Part shown: positions 24,322 to 30,140 of the stretch, one piece after another
Numbering within the stretch: position 1 is the first letter of the stretch
How the letters are laid out: the number at the start of each line of letters is the position of its first letter
DNA from: a virus
Length of the DNA: 32,162 nucleotides
Direction: 5' to 3' (one strand)
Virus record (IMG/VR): IMGVR_UViG_3300025853_000369
Span: 1 to 32,162 of that record
The notes under the pieces: model-generated
Databases searched by the model: none
Seen by the model: only the letters and a program-made list of their open reading frames with translations
Told to the model about the DNA's origin: nothing
Position numbers and translations under genes: made by a program

Positions 24322-24343
24322 CGACTTATTAGTCGCCTTTTTT
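24322..24343 (+). terminator. Rho-independent terminator after the fibre gene
   Basis: Stem CGACT (24322-24326) pairs with AGTCG (24331-24335) around a TATT loop, followed by CC and six T residues (24338-24343). It lies 14 bases after the fibre stop. Confidence 0.75.
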
Positions 24344-24383
24344 GGGTATTATTCACATTTAACGCAGTAGAGGTAATGCTAAA

Positions 24384-24902
24384 ATGGAAGGGGTATGGAT
24401 TTGGCTTGTTGAGCAAAAATTGTTTATGCTCGCAGGCTTTGCGTTGGGTGTTATGTCTACGTATTTTCTCATGACCAGACTTCATAACGAAAAAAACGAA
24501 TTTATGGAAGAAACTTTTAACTCACTAAAAGACGAGTTAGAAGAAAATAAAAAGGATTATGATGAAAAGCTTTACGAGTCAGAGAAAAACGCAAGAGAAG
24601 AACTAGACCGCTCAGACAAGAGGTGTGACTCACGTGTGGATGCTTTAGAAACTAAACACAGCAAACAGATAAACGCTCTTGATGAGCGTTACCATAGCGA
24701 ATTGAAGATGATGGAAAACAGATATGAAGAGTCTATAAAAGCTATTCGCGACATGAGCGAGTCATCAGAGCGCAGAATAATGGCTATGATTAAATTAGTC
24801 GGCGATACAAAAAACGAGTCAATAAAGCTGGTCGGTGATATTAAAGATGAGCTAGGCAAATTCATCGTCGAAATAAAACAGGAAATTAAAAACGATGTCT
24901 GA
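24384..24902 (+). CDS. Membrane-anchored coiled-coil protein
   Basis: A 172-residue protein with one N-terminal membrane helix (about residues 5-30, containing LFMLAGFALGVMSTYFLM). A long charged coiled coil runs from about 33 to 135 (RLHNEKNEF, EELEENKKDYDEKLYESEKN and so on). A second part has the imperfect repeat IKLVGDTKNES / IKLVGDIKDEL. AGAGG lies 8 bases before the ATG. The architecture of a membrane anchor plus periplasmic coiled coil is like an inner-membrane spanin or a channel-type accessory protein. However, the lysis genes are on the other strand, so this is only one possibility. It overlaps the next gene by 8 bases. Confidence 0.5.
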   Translation: MEGVWIWLVEQKLFMLAGFALGVMSTYFLMTRLHNEKNEFMEETFNSLKDELEENKKDYDEKLYESEKNAREELDRSDKRCDSRVDALETKHSKQINALDERYHSELKMMENRYEESIKAIRDMSESSERRIMAMIKLVGDTKNESIKLVGDIKDELGKFIVEIKQEIKNDV

Positions 24903-26325
24903 TAATAAAAGCGCGTTTGGGGAAAATGTTTCGCTACCGATAATCACCGAGGTTATGACGTCGTGCGCGTACGGTGTTATTGATGACCGCAACGAGACTT
25001 TTTCAGCAACTGGCGGAAGCGCAGACACCGAGGATAACTTGTTTAGGTGTCAGACAGGCACAAGCATCGGCGGATATGGCGTAATAAGATCAAAGCATGC
25101 GATTGTGTACCATGCGGGCCAGGCTATAAGGTCGCGTTTTACGGGGATGTTCACCGCTGGCGTTCCCCTTTCTTTGCAATTTGCAGGTCTTTTTTCTCTA
25201 ACCGAAACCCTAGCTTTTGGCTATGACGGTGATAGTTTTGGCATTATTTACGAGTCACACGGTCGCGCAGAGTGTAGAGAGTTAGAAGTGACAGCCGCCG
25301 CTGGTGGTGCTGAATCCGCAACAATAACTTTTGACGGTGATGCAGCTACAGCGAACCTCACAGCAACAACGGCAGCGGGTAACGCTTTTGAAATTGCCAG
25401 AGATTTAAACGCAGACGCCACGCTTGGCGCAAAGTGGAATTTTTTCCAGAATGACGGGCATGTAGTAGCTATTTCAAAAGGTGTCGGCCCCAAGTCGGGA
25501 ACTTATTCTTTCAGCAGCGCAACCGCCACGGCTACAATCACACAGAAAAAAGCAGGTGTCGCTAAAACATCCGACAACGTTCCGCGAGAACAATGGAACA
25601 TGAACAATGACATGGTTATAGATCCAACAAAGATTAATATTTACGAAATCGATTATGGTTATTTAGGTGCGTCTGCTATCACTTTTTCAGTTTATGATAA
25701 TGAAGCCGGTCATTTTGTCCCGGTTCATAGAGTGGAATCTAAGAACCAAACTAAAACAAACTTAGGTACCCCGAACTTAAAAGTAGGCTGGACTGCCGCT
25801 AGCCTTGGTTCATCAGGCACCAATTTAACTGTAAAAGGCGCGTCTGCATGTATCCAAAAAGTTAGCCAAGAGCATGAGATTGAGGTGGGCGCTCGTGCTG
25901 CCGTGTCGTCTAAAACTGGTGTTGATACCAATTTAATAAACCTCATCACAATCAGAAATCGCGGCCACTATGGTTATCTATACAACCTTGGTGAAATCCT
26001 TGCTGTTAGTGCATCTATAAATAACGATCACAACAAAGCAATTAGAGTGGAATTTTTGAAAGATGCGACTATCGGCGGTACCCCCAATTTCACATACTCA
26101 GATAAAAACGATTCTATTCTAGAATATGACACGGCAGGAACCACGGTGACCGGCGGCAAGCTTATCGATTCCTTCCTTGTCGGCTCGGCTTCTTCTGAGT
26201 TTTTTAACATTTTCGGTGTGCTTGAGCCATTGGCGCCACGAGAGACATTAACTATTGCAGTTAAAACCGTGTCAGGAACAGGTGCCGCTGTTGATTGCGC
26301 CCTGGCTTGGAAAGAGGACAAATAA
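24895..26325 (+). CDS. Probable receptor-binding or tail spike/fibre protein
   Basis: A 476-residue beta-rich protein at the end of the structural operon. The first 145 residues (DNKSAFGENVSLPIITEV..., GGYGVIRSKHAIVYHAGQAIRSRFTGMF, LFSLTETLAFGYDGDSFGIIYE) form a conserved-looking beta domain. Residues about 150-235 have an Ala/Thr-rich insert (ELEVTAAAGGAESATITFDG). The remainder returns to a lectin-like beta domain (EIDYGYLGASAITFSVYD, HEIEVGARAAVSSKTGVDTN). No signal peptide or catalytic motif is visible. Its place after the fibre and just before the lysis genes suits a host-recognition or virion surface protein. The stop lies at the edge of a bidirectional terminator. Confidence 0.55.
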   Translation: MSDNKSAFGENVSLPIITEVMTSCAYGVIDDRNETFSATGGSADTEDNLFRCQTGTSIGGYGVIRSKHAIVYHAGQAIRSRFTGMFTAGVPLSLQFAGLFSLTETLAFGYDGDSFGIIYESHGRAECRELEVTAAAGGAESATITFDGDAATANLTATTAAGNAFEIARDLNADATLGAKWNFFQNDGHVVAISKGVGPKSGTYSFSSATATATITQKKAGVAKTSDNVPREQWNMNNDMVIDPTKINIYEIDYGYLGASAITFSVYDNEAGHFVPVHRVESKNQTKTNLGTPNLKVGWTAASLGSSGTNLTVKGASACIQKVSQEHEIEVGARAAVSSKTGVDTNLINLITIRNRGHYGYLYNLGEILAVSASINNDHNKAIRVEFLKDATIGGTPNFTYSDKNDSILEYDTAGTTVTGGKLIDSFLVGSASSEFFNIFGVLEPLAPRETLTIAVKTVSGTGAAVDCALAWKEDK

Positions 26326-26348
26326 AAAAGGGGCTTAATGCCCCTTTT
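26326..26348. terminator. Bidirectional terminator between virion and lysis genes
   Basis: AAAAGGGGC (26326-26334) pairs perfectly with GCCCCTTTT (26340-26348) around a TTAAT loop. On the + strand the stem ends in T residues, and on the - strand the A run gives another T tract. It therefore stops both converging transcripts. The endolysin stop codon lies within the stem. Confidence 0.85.
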
Positions 26349-26715
26349 ATACAGTTTCAAAATTATCTTGACCAAAAACACCAATAAAATTGGCCGGCTT
26401 GTTGTCGTCAATCTGGCGTTGGTACTCTATATGTATATGCGTTTCATACTCTAGAACATCGTAATCATTGCCCAGGTATTTAGTTAGCAATACAAGCAAA
26501 GCAGCTTTTTGCAGGTGGCTAAGGTCGCGGGTTCTAACATCAATGGCGTGGCCGTGTGGGTGTAAAGACTTTTCGTTACCCTTCAATGGCCTGATTGCGT
26601 CTGTTATAACGAAATCAACGCCAATCATCAAAAAGATTTTATCCAAAAAACTAATCGGCTTAATCATGCTGGTTTTCAGCCCATGCATTTTGACGTCGCG
26701 TTTGATCTTAATCAT
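26347..26715 (-). CDS. Endolysin, M15-type peptidase
   Basis: A 122-residue peptidoglycan peptidase, the size of single-domain phage endolysins of the M15 family. The zinc-binding signature is SLHPHGHAID (residues 50-59; His52 and Asp59 as probable ligands). ETHIHIEY (91-98) supplies another probable ligand, His95, and a nearby acidic catalytic residue. Related enzymes cut peptide crosslinks between L-Ala and D-Glu or D-Ala residues. No signal sequence is present, so release needs a holin. GAGGGGG lies before the ATG, which overlaps the upstream small gene by ATGA. It is the last gene of the - strand operon. Confidence 0.85.
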   Translation of the reverse strand: MIKIKRDVKMHGLKTSMIKPISFLDKIFLMIGVDFVITDAIRPLKGNEKSLHPHGHAIDVRTRDLSHLQKAALLVLLTKYLGNDYDVLEYETHIHIEYQRQIDDNKPANFIGVFGQDNFETV

Positions 26716-26900
26716 AAAACCCCCTCAAGCTTATCGAATGCTGAATCAAAACCCTTACCTTTTCGTGCGCAACTCCATGCCTTTTTAACTTTTGATACGT
26801 GCTTGTACGGTACGTTTGGCAGGTAGTTGACACAAAAATCATCAAAGTCATTTGATTGTTCAGCCATCTTTTGGAAAAACTTTTTAGCTTTATCGCTCAT
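26712..26900 (-). CDS. Small protein of the lysis operon, unknown
   Basis: The ATG at 26900 has AAGGAG upstream and overlaps the stop of a preceding microprotein by ATGA. Longer reading of the frame to 26969 is not supported. The 62-residue product starts MSDKAKKFFQKMAEQ and contains FDDFCVNYLPNVPYKHVSKVKK. It is soluble, basic at the end, with two Cys, and no recognised family. It could be an accessory to endolysin timing or simply a linked early gene. Confidence 0.6.
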   Translation of the reverse strand: MSDKAKKFFQKMAEQSNDFDDFCVNYLPNVPYKHVSKVKKAWSCARKGKGFDSAFDKLEGVL

Positions 26901-26998
26901 TGTATCACTCCTTCTATCATTACTAATATTGAAACAAAAACCGCAACAGATGGCGCCCAATACTCCCACTCTAAAAACTTCTTTACCTGTTCTCTCAT
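26897..26998 (-). CDS. 33-residue membrane microprotein, holin-system candidate
   Basis: A 34-codon ORF starting MREQVKKFLEWEYWAPS with a single predicted membrane helix (about residues 14-33, SVAVFVSILVMIEGVI). It is joined by 4-base ATGA overlaps to both neighbours, and GTGGGGTG lies upstream of the ATG. Its position two genes before the endolysin and its small charged N-terminus with one helix would fit a holin, antiholin or pinholin partner. The proof is only positional and topological. It is too short for most gene finders. Confidence 0.6.
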   Translation of the reverse strand: MREQVKKFLEWEYWAPSVAVFVSILVMIEGVIQ

Positions 26999-27096
26999 TT
27001 TAAACACCCCACTTGAACAGTTATGAAAACGCCCACGGCGAGTATGACGCCGCAGGCCAAGGTTGATAATAGCCACTTCTTAGATGCTTTGGTCAT
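26995..27096 (-). CDS. 33-residue membrane microprotein, holin-system candidate
   Basis: A second 34-codon ORF, starting MTKASKKWLLSTLACG, has a basic N-terminus and one membrane helix (about residues 8-30). Its start overlaps the preceding gene's stop (ATGA), and its stop overlaps the start of the next membrane microprotein (ATGA). A GGCGG lies ahead of the ATG. With its neighbour it forms a pair of tiny single-helix membrane proteins directly ahead of the endolysin block, like a holin/antiholin set. Confidence 0.6.
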   Translation of the reverse strand: MTKASKKWLLSTLACGVILAVGVFITVQVGCLK

Positions 27097-27278
27097 TGCT
27101 CATGCCGCCTACATGCGTGGTCGTCGTATTCGCCGTTATCAACTAGTGTCTCCCCCAGATTTTCACATGCGTCGAACTGTTCAAAAGATATCGTTTTTGC
27201 TGGTACTAGTTGATCGTGTGTGCATTCTGTAAATTCAGCCGGGCATAAAAATAATGTCAAAACAAATATGCTAGTCAT
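27093..27278 (-). CDS. Small secreted cysteine-containing protein
   Basis: The ATG at 27278 has AGAGG 8 bases upstream; an in-frame GTG at 27287 is less likely. The 61-residue protein begins MTSIFVLTLFLCPAEF, a short signal-peptide-like segment. It is followed by an acidic domain with Cys pairs (ECTHDQ, DACENLGE, DDHACRR). The LFLC sequence is a poor lipobox. It starts in a TAATG overlap with the lipoprotein gene and ends in an ATGA overlap with the first membrane microprotein. It may be a periplasmic lysis accessory; the family is not recognised. Confidence 0.55.
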   Translation of the reverse strand: MTSIFVLTLFLCPAEFTECTHDQLVPAKTISFEQFDACENLGETLVDNGEYDDHACRRHEQ

Positions 27279-27460
27279 TATTGGCACCTCTCTGGTTTTG
27301 GTTTACGTAACGCCGGGGCTAATGGGCTAGATGGTAACCCGCAAGGATATCTTTCGTTCCAGCGGTCTATCTCCTCAGCTGTTAAATGATATTTTCCGTC
27401 TGTGTAATCAAAACAACCCGATAGTGATACAACTGTTATTGCTAAAATTAAATATTTCAT
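27278..27460 (-). CDS. Small proline-rich lipoprotein, o-spanin candidate
   Basis: A 60-residue protein starting MKYLILAITVVSLSGC, with a perfect lipobox (LSGC) and lipid-attachment Cys at about residue 16. AAGGAGAG precedes the ATG at 27460. The mature part has HLTAEEIDRWNERYP followed by a Pro-rich tail (PSSPLAPALRKPKP). Outer-membrane spanins of phages are small lipoproteins with Pro-rich segments, so this is a reasonable o-spanin candidate. No i-spanin overlaps it in the usual way, which keeps the call tentative. It overlaps the upstream GIY-YIG gene by ATGA. Confidence 0.6.
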   Translation of the reverse strand: MKYLILAITVVSLSGCFDYTDGKYHLTAEEIDRWNERYPCGLPSSPLAPALRKPKPERCQ

Positions 27461-27948
27461 GACGCTCTCCTTTGCTTGTACCAGGCAAGTCCTTCTTGAC
27501 GCCTGCAATTTGCCAGTTTTACGAACTGGTTTGCCCCTTCGATACCATTGTCCACCATGTGTTGGTATATAAGCTCATAATTATTTAGGGTGTCCCCCCG
27601 TAACTCTATAGTTAATTTTTTTAGCTTCCCACTATCAACTTCGCGCCCTGTACTAAAGTCGGATACAACTTCATCTACTATCTCAATTAACGTTGATACG
27701 TCACCATAAAAGAACTCTCTATTACGAGACACTCTACAGTTATTTAATATCCTATGTATTTCAGCTTCCGCTTCCAAATATGAATATATGGGCTGGCTAA
27801 CATGCTTAATATAGAACCTTGACGGGGCTGATGTTGTCGATAGATCAGAAACCCTTTCTTCAGGGCTTCTGTAAGTACAACCTATCTTCCAAGCTGATAT
27901 AGCCTCGCACCCTAATATGTAAACCACCCCCTTCTTTTTACCTCGCAC
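27457..27948 (-). CDS. GIY-YIG (T5orf172-type) nuclease family protein
   Basis: A 163-residue protein read from GTG 27948, which has the strong ribosome site AAGGAGGG 7 bases upstream. The N-terminal half is a T5orf172/MUG113-like GIY-YIG fold: VVYILGC (8-14), WKIGCTYRSPEERVSDLS (20-37, Arg32 as the conserved base), LEAEAEIHRIL (59-68) and NREFFYGD (76-83, Glu78). The C-terminal 75 residues look helical and may bind DNA. Related proteins are found in many phages and may cut DNA, but functions are mostly unproven. Its stop overlaps the lipoprotein start (ATGA), and its start lies in the tail of the frameshift extension. Confidence 0.8.
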   Translation of the reverse strand: MRGKKKGVVYILGCEAISAWKIGCTYRSPEERVSDLSTTSAPSRFYIKHVSQPIYSYLEAEAEIHRILNNCRVSRNREFFYGDVSTLIEIVDEVVSDFSTGREVDSGKLKKLTIELRGDTLNNYELIYQHMVDNGIEGANQFVKLANCRRQEGLAWYKQRRAS

Positions 27949-28204
27949 AATACACCCTCCTTAAGTAATCCGTTACAACTTGTTTTCTGACTTTTGCGGC
28001 ATTGCTAAGGGCCAATTTACTGACCCTCTTCCCGTCTTTGAACAACTTAACAGTGCCGCTTTTTACATCAACTTGGTCAACTACATCACCAAAAATCTTC
28101 TGTATTTTTCGTTCCTGCGGCCCTAAAACAGGTTCCGCATTTCGTTCCCGCCCTTGTACTTCGGGGCCTGGAACGAAATCTACCCCACGCCTCGCAGTTC
28201 CGGC
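27938..28204 (-). CDS. C-terminal extension of the membrane protein, reached by -1 frameshift
   Basis: This segment has no ATG, and its only possible near-start codons are poorly placed. It is open in the -1 frame from within the upstream membrane-protein gene. Slippage at 28204-28210 would add 88 residues, starting AGTARRGVDFVPGPEVQG, after residue 216 and give a 304-residue protein. The segment is basic (for example ERKIQKIF, FKDGKRVSKLALSNAAKVRK, YLRRVYCAR), so it should face the cytoplasm and might contact nucleic acid. It ends at TAA 27940-27938, 11 bases inside the GIY-YIG gene. It exactly fills an otherwise gene-free 230 bases. A sequencing indel in the A6 run would give the same picture as one simple long gene. 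Confidence 0.65.
   Translation of the reverse strand, partial: AGTARRGVDFVPGPEVQGRERNAEPVLGPQERKIQKIFGDVVDQVDVKSGTVKLFKDGKRVSKLALSNAAKVRKQVVTDYLRRVYCAR
28139..28179 (-). repeat. Perfect inverted repeat next to the zero-frame stop
   Basis: On the - strand ATTTCGTTCC (28179-28170) pairs perfectly with GGAACGAAAT (28148-28139). An inner stem GCCC/GGGC (28167-28164 with 28153-28150) extends it and leaves a 10-base loop. It starts one base after the zero-frame stop. A further copy of GGAACGAAA lies at 28115-28107, so alternative pairings are possible. There is no T tract, so it is not a terminator. Confidence 0.75.
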
Positions 28205-28851
28205 TTTTTTCCGCCATCTCTCGACCCCGTACTTGATGCGTTAGTCCGTAAACCCGCAATGTATCCCATTATGCTCGAGCCAATTGCGCCGCCGAGTGAT
28301 AGTAAAAAGACCAAGCCGATAACAATATACTGTCCGAATTTGACGCCTTGGAATTCCATCTGATGCGGCGACCATTTAAAGTTGTGGTCGTCAAGTTCAG
28401 CGCGGGCAGCTTTGGATTGTTGTGTGAGTTGTAGTTGGTTACAGTCGGCAGACTTAGCCGTTTTACACCATTCACGATAACCAGCGTCGTTCAAAGTGTT
28501 AATGTCGGCACTTAGTGATTGATGGAGTAGGGTGCTCTTATCTGCGCTGTATTTTGCATATTCCATACGGCCCCAGCTAGTTACAAACGAGAGACTAAAA
28601 CTAGCAATCGTGAAACCGATCCAGCACACTAAAACAACTTTTGATATTGGCGCAAAACTACCAACAAGAGGTAGGGCGAGAGCTATAGCAGCAGCAATTG
28701 CCAAACCGCTAATTGAAAACATCCAGCCCTGCCAGCTATTAAAATCGCTGAACATCCAGACGCACGCAAGGTTGCCGAGGAGATCAGCTACAACAAAAAG
28801 CGCGGCGAACGGGTTGTCCAAATAAAACTGTTTACAATTATTTAGATCCAT
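28180..28851 (-). CDS. Four-helix membrane protein with frameshift site
   Basis: A 223-residue product of the zero frame, read from an ATG behind a strong AAGGAGGG. Predicted membrane helices lie at about residues 15-35, 43-65, 70-92 and 173-199. A 75-residue soluble loop between the third and fourth has Cys129 and Cys137, and is probably periplasmic with a disulfide. The C-terminal tail (ASSTGSRDGGKK) is hydrophilic. The A_AAA_AAG heptamer lies at codons 215-216, seven codons before the stop. The family is not recognised; roles such as superinfection exclusion or membrane takeover are possible but unproven. It is separated by 14 bases from the upstream small gene. Confidence 0.75.
   Translation of the reverse strand: MDLNNCKQFYLDNPFAALFVVADLLGNLACVWMFSDFNSWQGWMFSISGLAIAAAIALALPLVGSFAPISKVVLVCWIGFTIASFSLSFVTSWGRMEYAKYSADKSTLLHQSLSADINTLNDAGYREWCKTAKSADCNQLQLTQQSKAARAELDDHNFKWSPHQMEFQGVKFGQYIVIGLVFLLSLGGAIGSSIMGYIAGLRTNASSTGSRDGGKKPELRGVG
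28204..28210 (-). promoter_or_regulatory. Candidate -1 frameshift site (A_AAA_AAG)
   Basis: The heptamer is in the correct phase, with zero-frame codons GGA AAA AAG. It is identical to the efficient E. coli dnaX-type slippery sequence. A GAGAG that could pair weakly with 16S rRNA lies 8 bases upstream (28218-28222). Downstream, GCCGGAAC can pair with GTTCC(A)GGC (28204-28197 with 28174-28166), or the perfect inverted repeat at 28139-28179 can form. The post-shift frame stays open for 88 codons. Confidence 0.65.
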
Positions 28852-28865
28852 CTGTTGACCCTCCT

Positions 28866-29114
28866 TTATAGTGAAAAATTTAGTTTTTTAAGTACTGATT
28901 TTGTTTCCGCAAAATCTGTGTGGTAACGTGGCGCTATCTCTACTGCCAGTTCATACGGATACTCGTGGAGTGGAGCATTAGCTTCCCACAATTTCATCAA
29001 TGTGTTGTAAGCTGTTGTTTCGACGCAGCCCTTGTTTATGCTTGAAAATCGTGCGTGTATCGCATCCGCTACAGACAGTGCAACAACTCCTAGAAATTTT
29101 TTATCCATTAACAT
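28866..29114 (-). CDS. Small early protein, unknown
   Basis: An 82-residue protein starting MLMDKKFLGVVALSVADAI, with AAGGA ahead of the first ATG; a second ATG lies two codons later. It has a helical, partly hydrophobic N-terminus, but too short and polar for a clear signal peptide. The rest (AYNTLMKLWEANAPLHEYPYELAVEI) is soluble. Three bases separate it from the upstream stop. No family was recognised. Compact spacing and a good ribosome site support it as real. Confidence 0.6.
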   Translation of the reverse strand: MLMDKKFLGVVALSVADAIHARFSSINKGCVETTAYNTLMKLWEANAPLHEYPYELAVEIAPRYHTDFAETKSVLKKLNFSL

Positions 29115-29117
29115 GAT

Positions 29118-29306
29118 TTAAAGTCCTTTTTCGTAGATGTCTGCGCGGGACTTCCTGAAACCGCGCTCCTTTGCTCGTTTTACTTCTTGCCTTAAATGAT
29201 CCCAATCGCAGCCCAAACCCTTCGCGATAACCTTCCATTCACAGCCTTCAGTTCTCAATTCCATCGCAAGAGCAAGGTCGTGGTCGGTTAGTTTTGGCGG
29301 CCTCAA
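29118..29306 (-). CDS. Small helix-turn-helix-like protein
   Basis: A 62-residue protein with TTG start at 29306, supported by GAGG 8 bases upstream and by a TTGA overlap with the preceding stop. The segment LTDHDLALAMELRTEGCEWKVIAKGLGCDWDHLRQEVKRA has the spacing of a helix-turn-helix, with WKVIAKGLGCDWDHLRQ as turn and recognition helix. This suits a DNA-binding regulator or a terminase-like adaptor. The C-terminus is basic (RGFRKSRADIYEKGL). Function is unproven. Confidence 0.6.
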   Translation of the reverse strand: MRPPKLTDHDLALAMELRTEGCEWKVIAKGLGCDWDHLRQEVKRAKERGFRKSRADIYEKGL

Positions 29307-29515
29307 TGCAAAGACCTCACCGCCAGATCTACTTCAACAGGGCATAGCTTCTTAGGCTTTTTCGGCCCCCGATCCCAGTAACATGCGAGGGTCGTGTGGT
29401 CCTGAACTACGTTGGCATAATGCAACTCGCCTCGATGTACATACTTAACTGTATAAAAAGTGTCCTGGCTGTTTGGCCAAGGGTTATGCGATTCTCTTAT
29501 CTGCAAGATGTTCAT
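29303..29515 (-). CDS. Small early protein, unknown
   Basis: A 70-residue protein starting MNILQIRESHNPWPNSQDTFY. Its beta-rich first half (YTVKYVHRGELHYANVVQDHT) is followed by a basic RGPKKPKKLCPVEVDLAV. The ATG lies inside the 3' end of the upstream zinc-ribbon gene (32-base overlap), and GGGGG lies shortly before it. Its stop forms the TTGA junction with the HTH-like gene. No known family was recognised, but coupling and reading-frame fit favour a real gene. Confidence 0.55.
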   Translation of the reverse strand: MNILQIRESHNPWPNSQDTFYTVKYVHRGELHYANVVQDHTTLACYWDRGPKKPKKLCPVEVDLAVRSLH

Positions 29516-29693
29516 TTAGTTGCCCCCAAATGTAGAGCCAAACGTTGTTGTGTTGCAGTGCTCGTCTTTCCAGATTCGCCGCGACGCTTTCCTTGTGTGA
29601 GCCGTAAGTAGCAACCCTTTTTTTGGTGCAAGGGATGCACTTGCCAGATGGGTATCTATCAGTAGCGCCGCAGGCGCGGCATGGTGTTGTCAT
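29484..29693 (-). CDS. Small zinc-ribbon protein
   Basis: A 69-residue protein with MTTPCRACGATDRYPSGKCI followed by PC: cysteines 5, 8, 19 and 22 form a CxxC...CxxC zinc ribbon like that found at the start of phage HNH nucleases and small regulators. The second half is basic then helical (LERRALQHNNVWLYIWGQLNEHL) and lacks the HNH catalytic residues, so a DNA-binding or accessory role is more likely than cleavage. It starts in a TAATG overlap with the upstream 25-residue membrane peptide. Confidence 0.65.
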   Translation of the reverse strand: MTTPCRACGATDRYPSGKCIPCTKKRVATYGSHKESVAANLERRALQHNNVWLYIWGQLNEHLADKRIA

Positions 29694-29770
29694 TAGTCGT
29701 CACTCCTTTGTGCCAATCCCATGCAAACAACCCAAACTACTACTAACGCAATTAGTCCCAAGTAGATCAT
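29693..29770 (-). CDS. 25-residue membrane microprotein
   Basis: A 26-codon ORF starting MIYLGLIALVVVWVVCMG, which is almost entirely a single membrane helix, followed by a short polar tail (AQRSDD). Its ATG overlaps the stop of the upstream gene as ATGA, and its stop overlaps the next start as TAATG. GAGGTG lies just before the ATG. The perfect junctions on both sides and the otherwise unexplained gap support translation. Its role is unknown. Confidence 0.6.
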   Translation of the reverse strand: MIYLGLIALVVVWVVCMGLAQRSDD

Positions 29771-30033
29771 GCGCACCTCGTTTTTCTGGTGGGTTTGCAG
29801 TCTGTCGGTTCAGCCACAGGGCCGGGGAAGGTGTCCCAGCCACCAAGAGGTTTTGCGTTGGCTTCGCTCATTGCTAACACAAACGCCAACAGCATTATTA
29901 CCGCTGCAAAAACAAAAGGGGTGGAAGTGGCCTTTTGCTTATCTTGCTGCTTGCACCGCTGCAAATGCTTGCGTGTGCGATCAATGTCGCGGTTTAAATC
30001 GCGTATTTTCTTCATTCGTGCCTTGTCGTCCAT
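29767..30033 (-). CDS. Small membrane protein, first gene of the - strand operon
   Basis: An 88-residue protein with a very basic helical N-terminus (MKKIRDLNRDIDRTRKHLQR), one membrane helix (about residues 38-58, TPFVFAAVIMLLAFVLAM) and a Pro-containing tail with two Cys. The helix ends in SEANAKP, resembling a signal-peptidase site, so the tail might be released. AAGGAG lies about 10 bases before the ATG. It is the first gene downstream of the divergent control region. Confidence 0.6.
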   Translation of the reverse strand: MDDKARMKKIRDLNRDIDRTRKHLQRCKQQDKQKATSTPFVFAAVIMLLAFVLAMSEANAKPLGGWDTFPGPVAEPTDCKPTRKTRCA

Positions 30034-30047
30034 TTTGTTTTTGCTCC

Positions 30048-30076
30048 TTGTGTCTCAACGTTTTAAACAATATAAT
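30048..30076 (+). promoter_or_regulatory. Candidate promoter for the ribbon-helix-helix gene
   Basis: TTGTGT (30048-30053) and a consensus TATAAT (30071-30076) are 17 bases apart, a sigma-70-like layout on the + strand about 65 bases before the small regulator gene. It overlaps the first - strand gene's leader. Confidence 0.45.
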
Positions 30077-30097
30077 ACATAAATATATAGATGTATA
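30069..30097 (-). promoter_or_regulatory. Candidate promoter for the - strand operon
   Basis: On the - strand TATACA (30097-30092) and TATATT (30074-30069) are 17 bases apart, a weak sigma-70-like match in very AT-rich DNA. It points at the operon beginning at 30033 and overlaps the divergent + strand promoter. AT-rich sequence makes chance matches likely. Confidence 0.35.
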
Positions 30098-30112
30098 TAT
30101 ATAGATATAGAT
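30086..30112. promoter_or_regulatory. Candidate operator with three TATAGAT repeats
   Basis: TATAGAT occurs at 30086, 30100 and 30106 in direct orientation within the divergent control region, partly over the possible - strand -35. Ribbon-helix-helix dimers often bind tandem short repeats, and the neighbouring gene encodes such a protein, so autoregulation or repression of the - strand operon is plausible. Purely inferred. Confidence 0.35.
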
Positions 30113-30140
30113 TAATTAGTTAAAAGACGAGGGGTGTTAG

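Noticed and set aside
24384-24902. Firm call as inner-membrane spanin
   Set aside because: Topology fits, but the gene is on the opposite strand from the endolysin and does not overlap a lipoprotein gene.
26028-26411. 127-codon - strand ORF
   Set aside because: Antisense to the end of the virion protein gene and crossing the bidirectional terminator and the endolysin end.
26901-26969. N-terminal extension of the 62-residue lysis-operon protein
   Set aside because: The extra residues are the membrane microprotein gene in another frame, and the ATG at 26900 has AAGGAG and an ATGA junction.
28002-28363. + strand ORFs opposite the frameshift extension
   Set aside because: No ribosome site and no recognisable domain; the - strand frame explains this DNA better.
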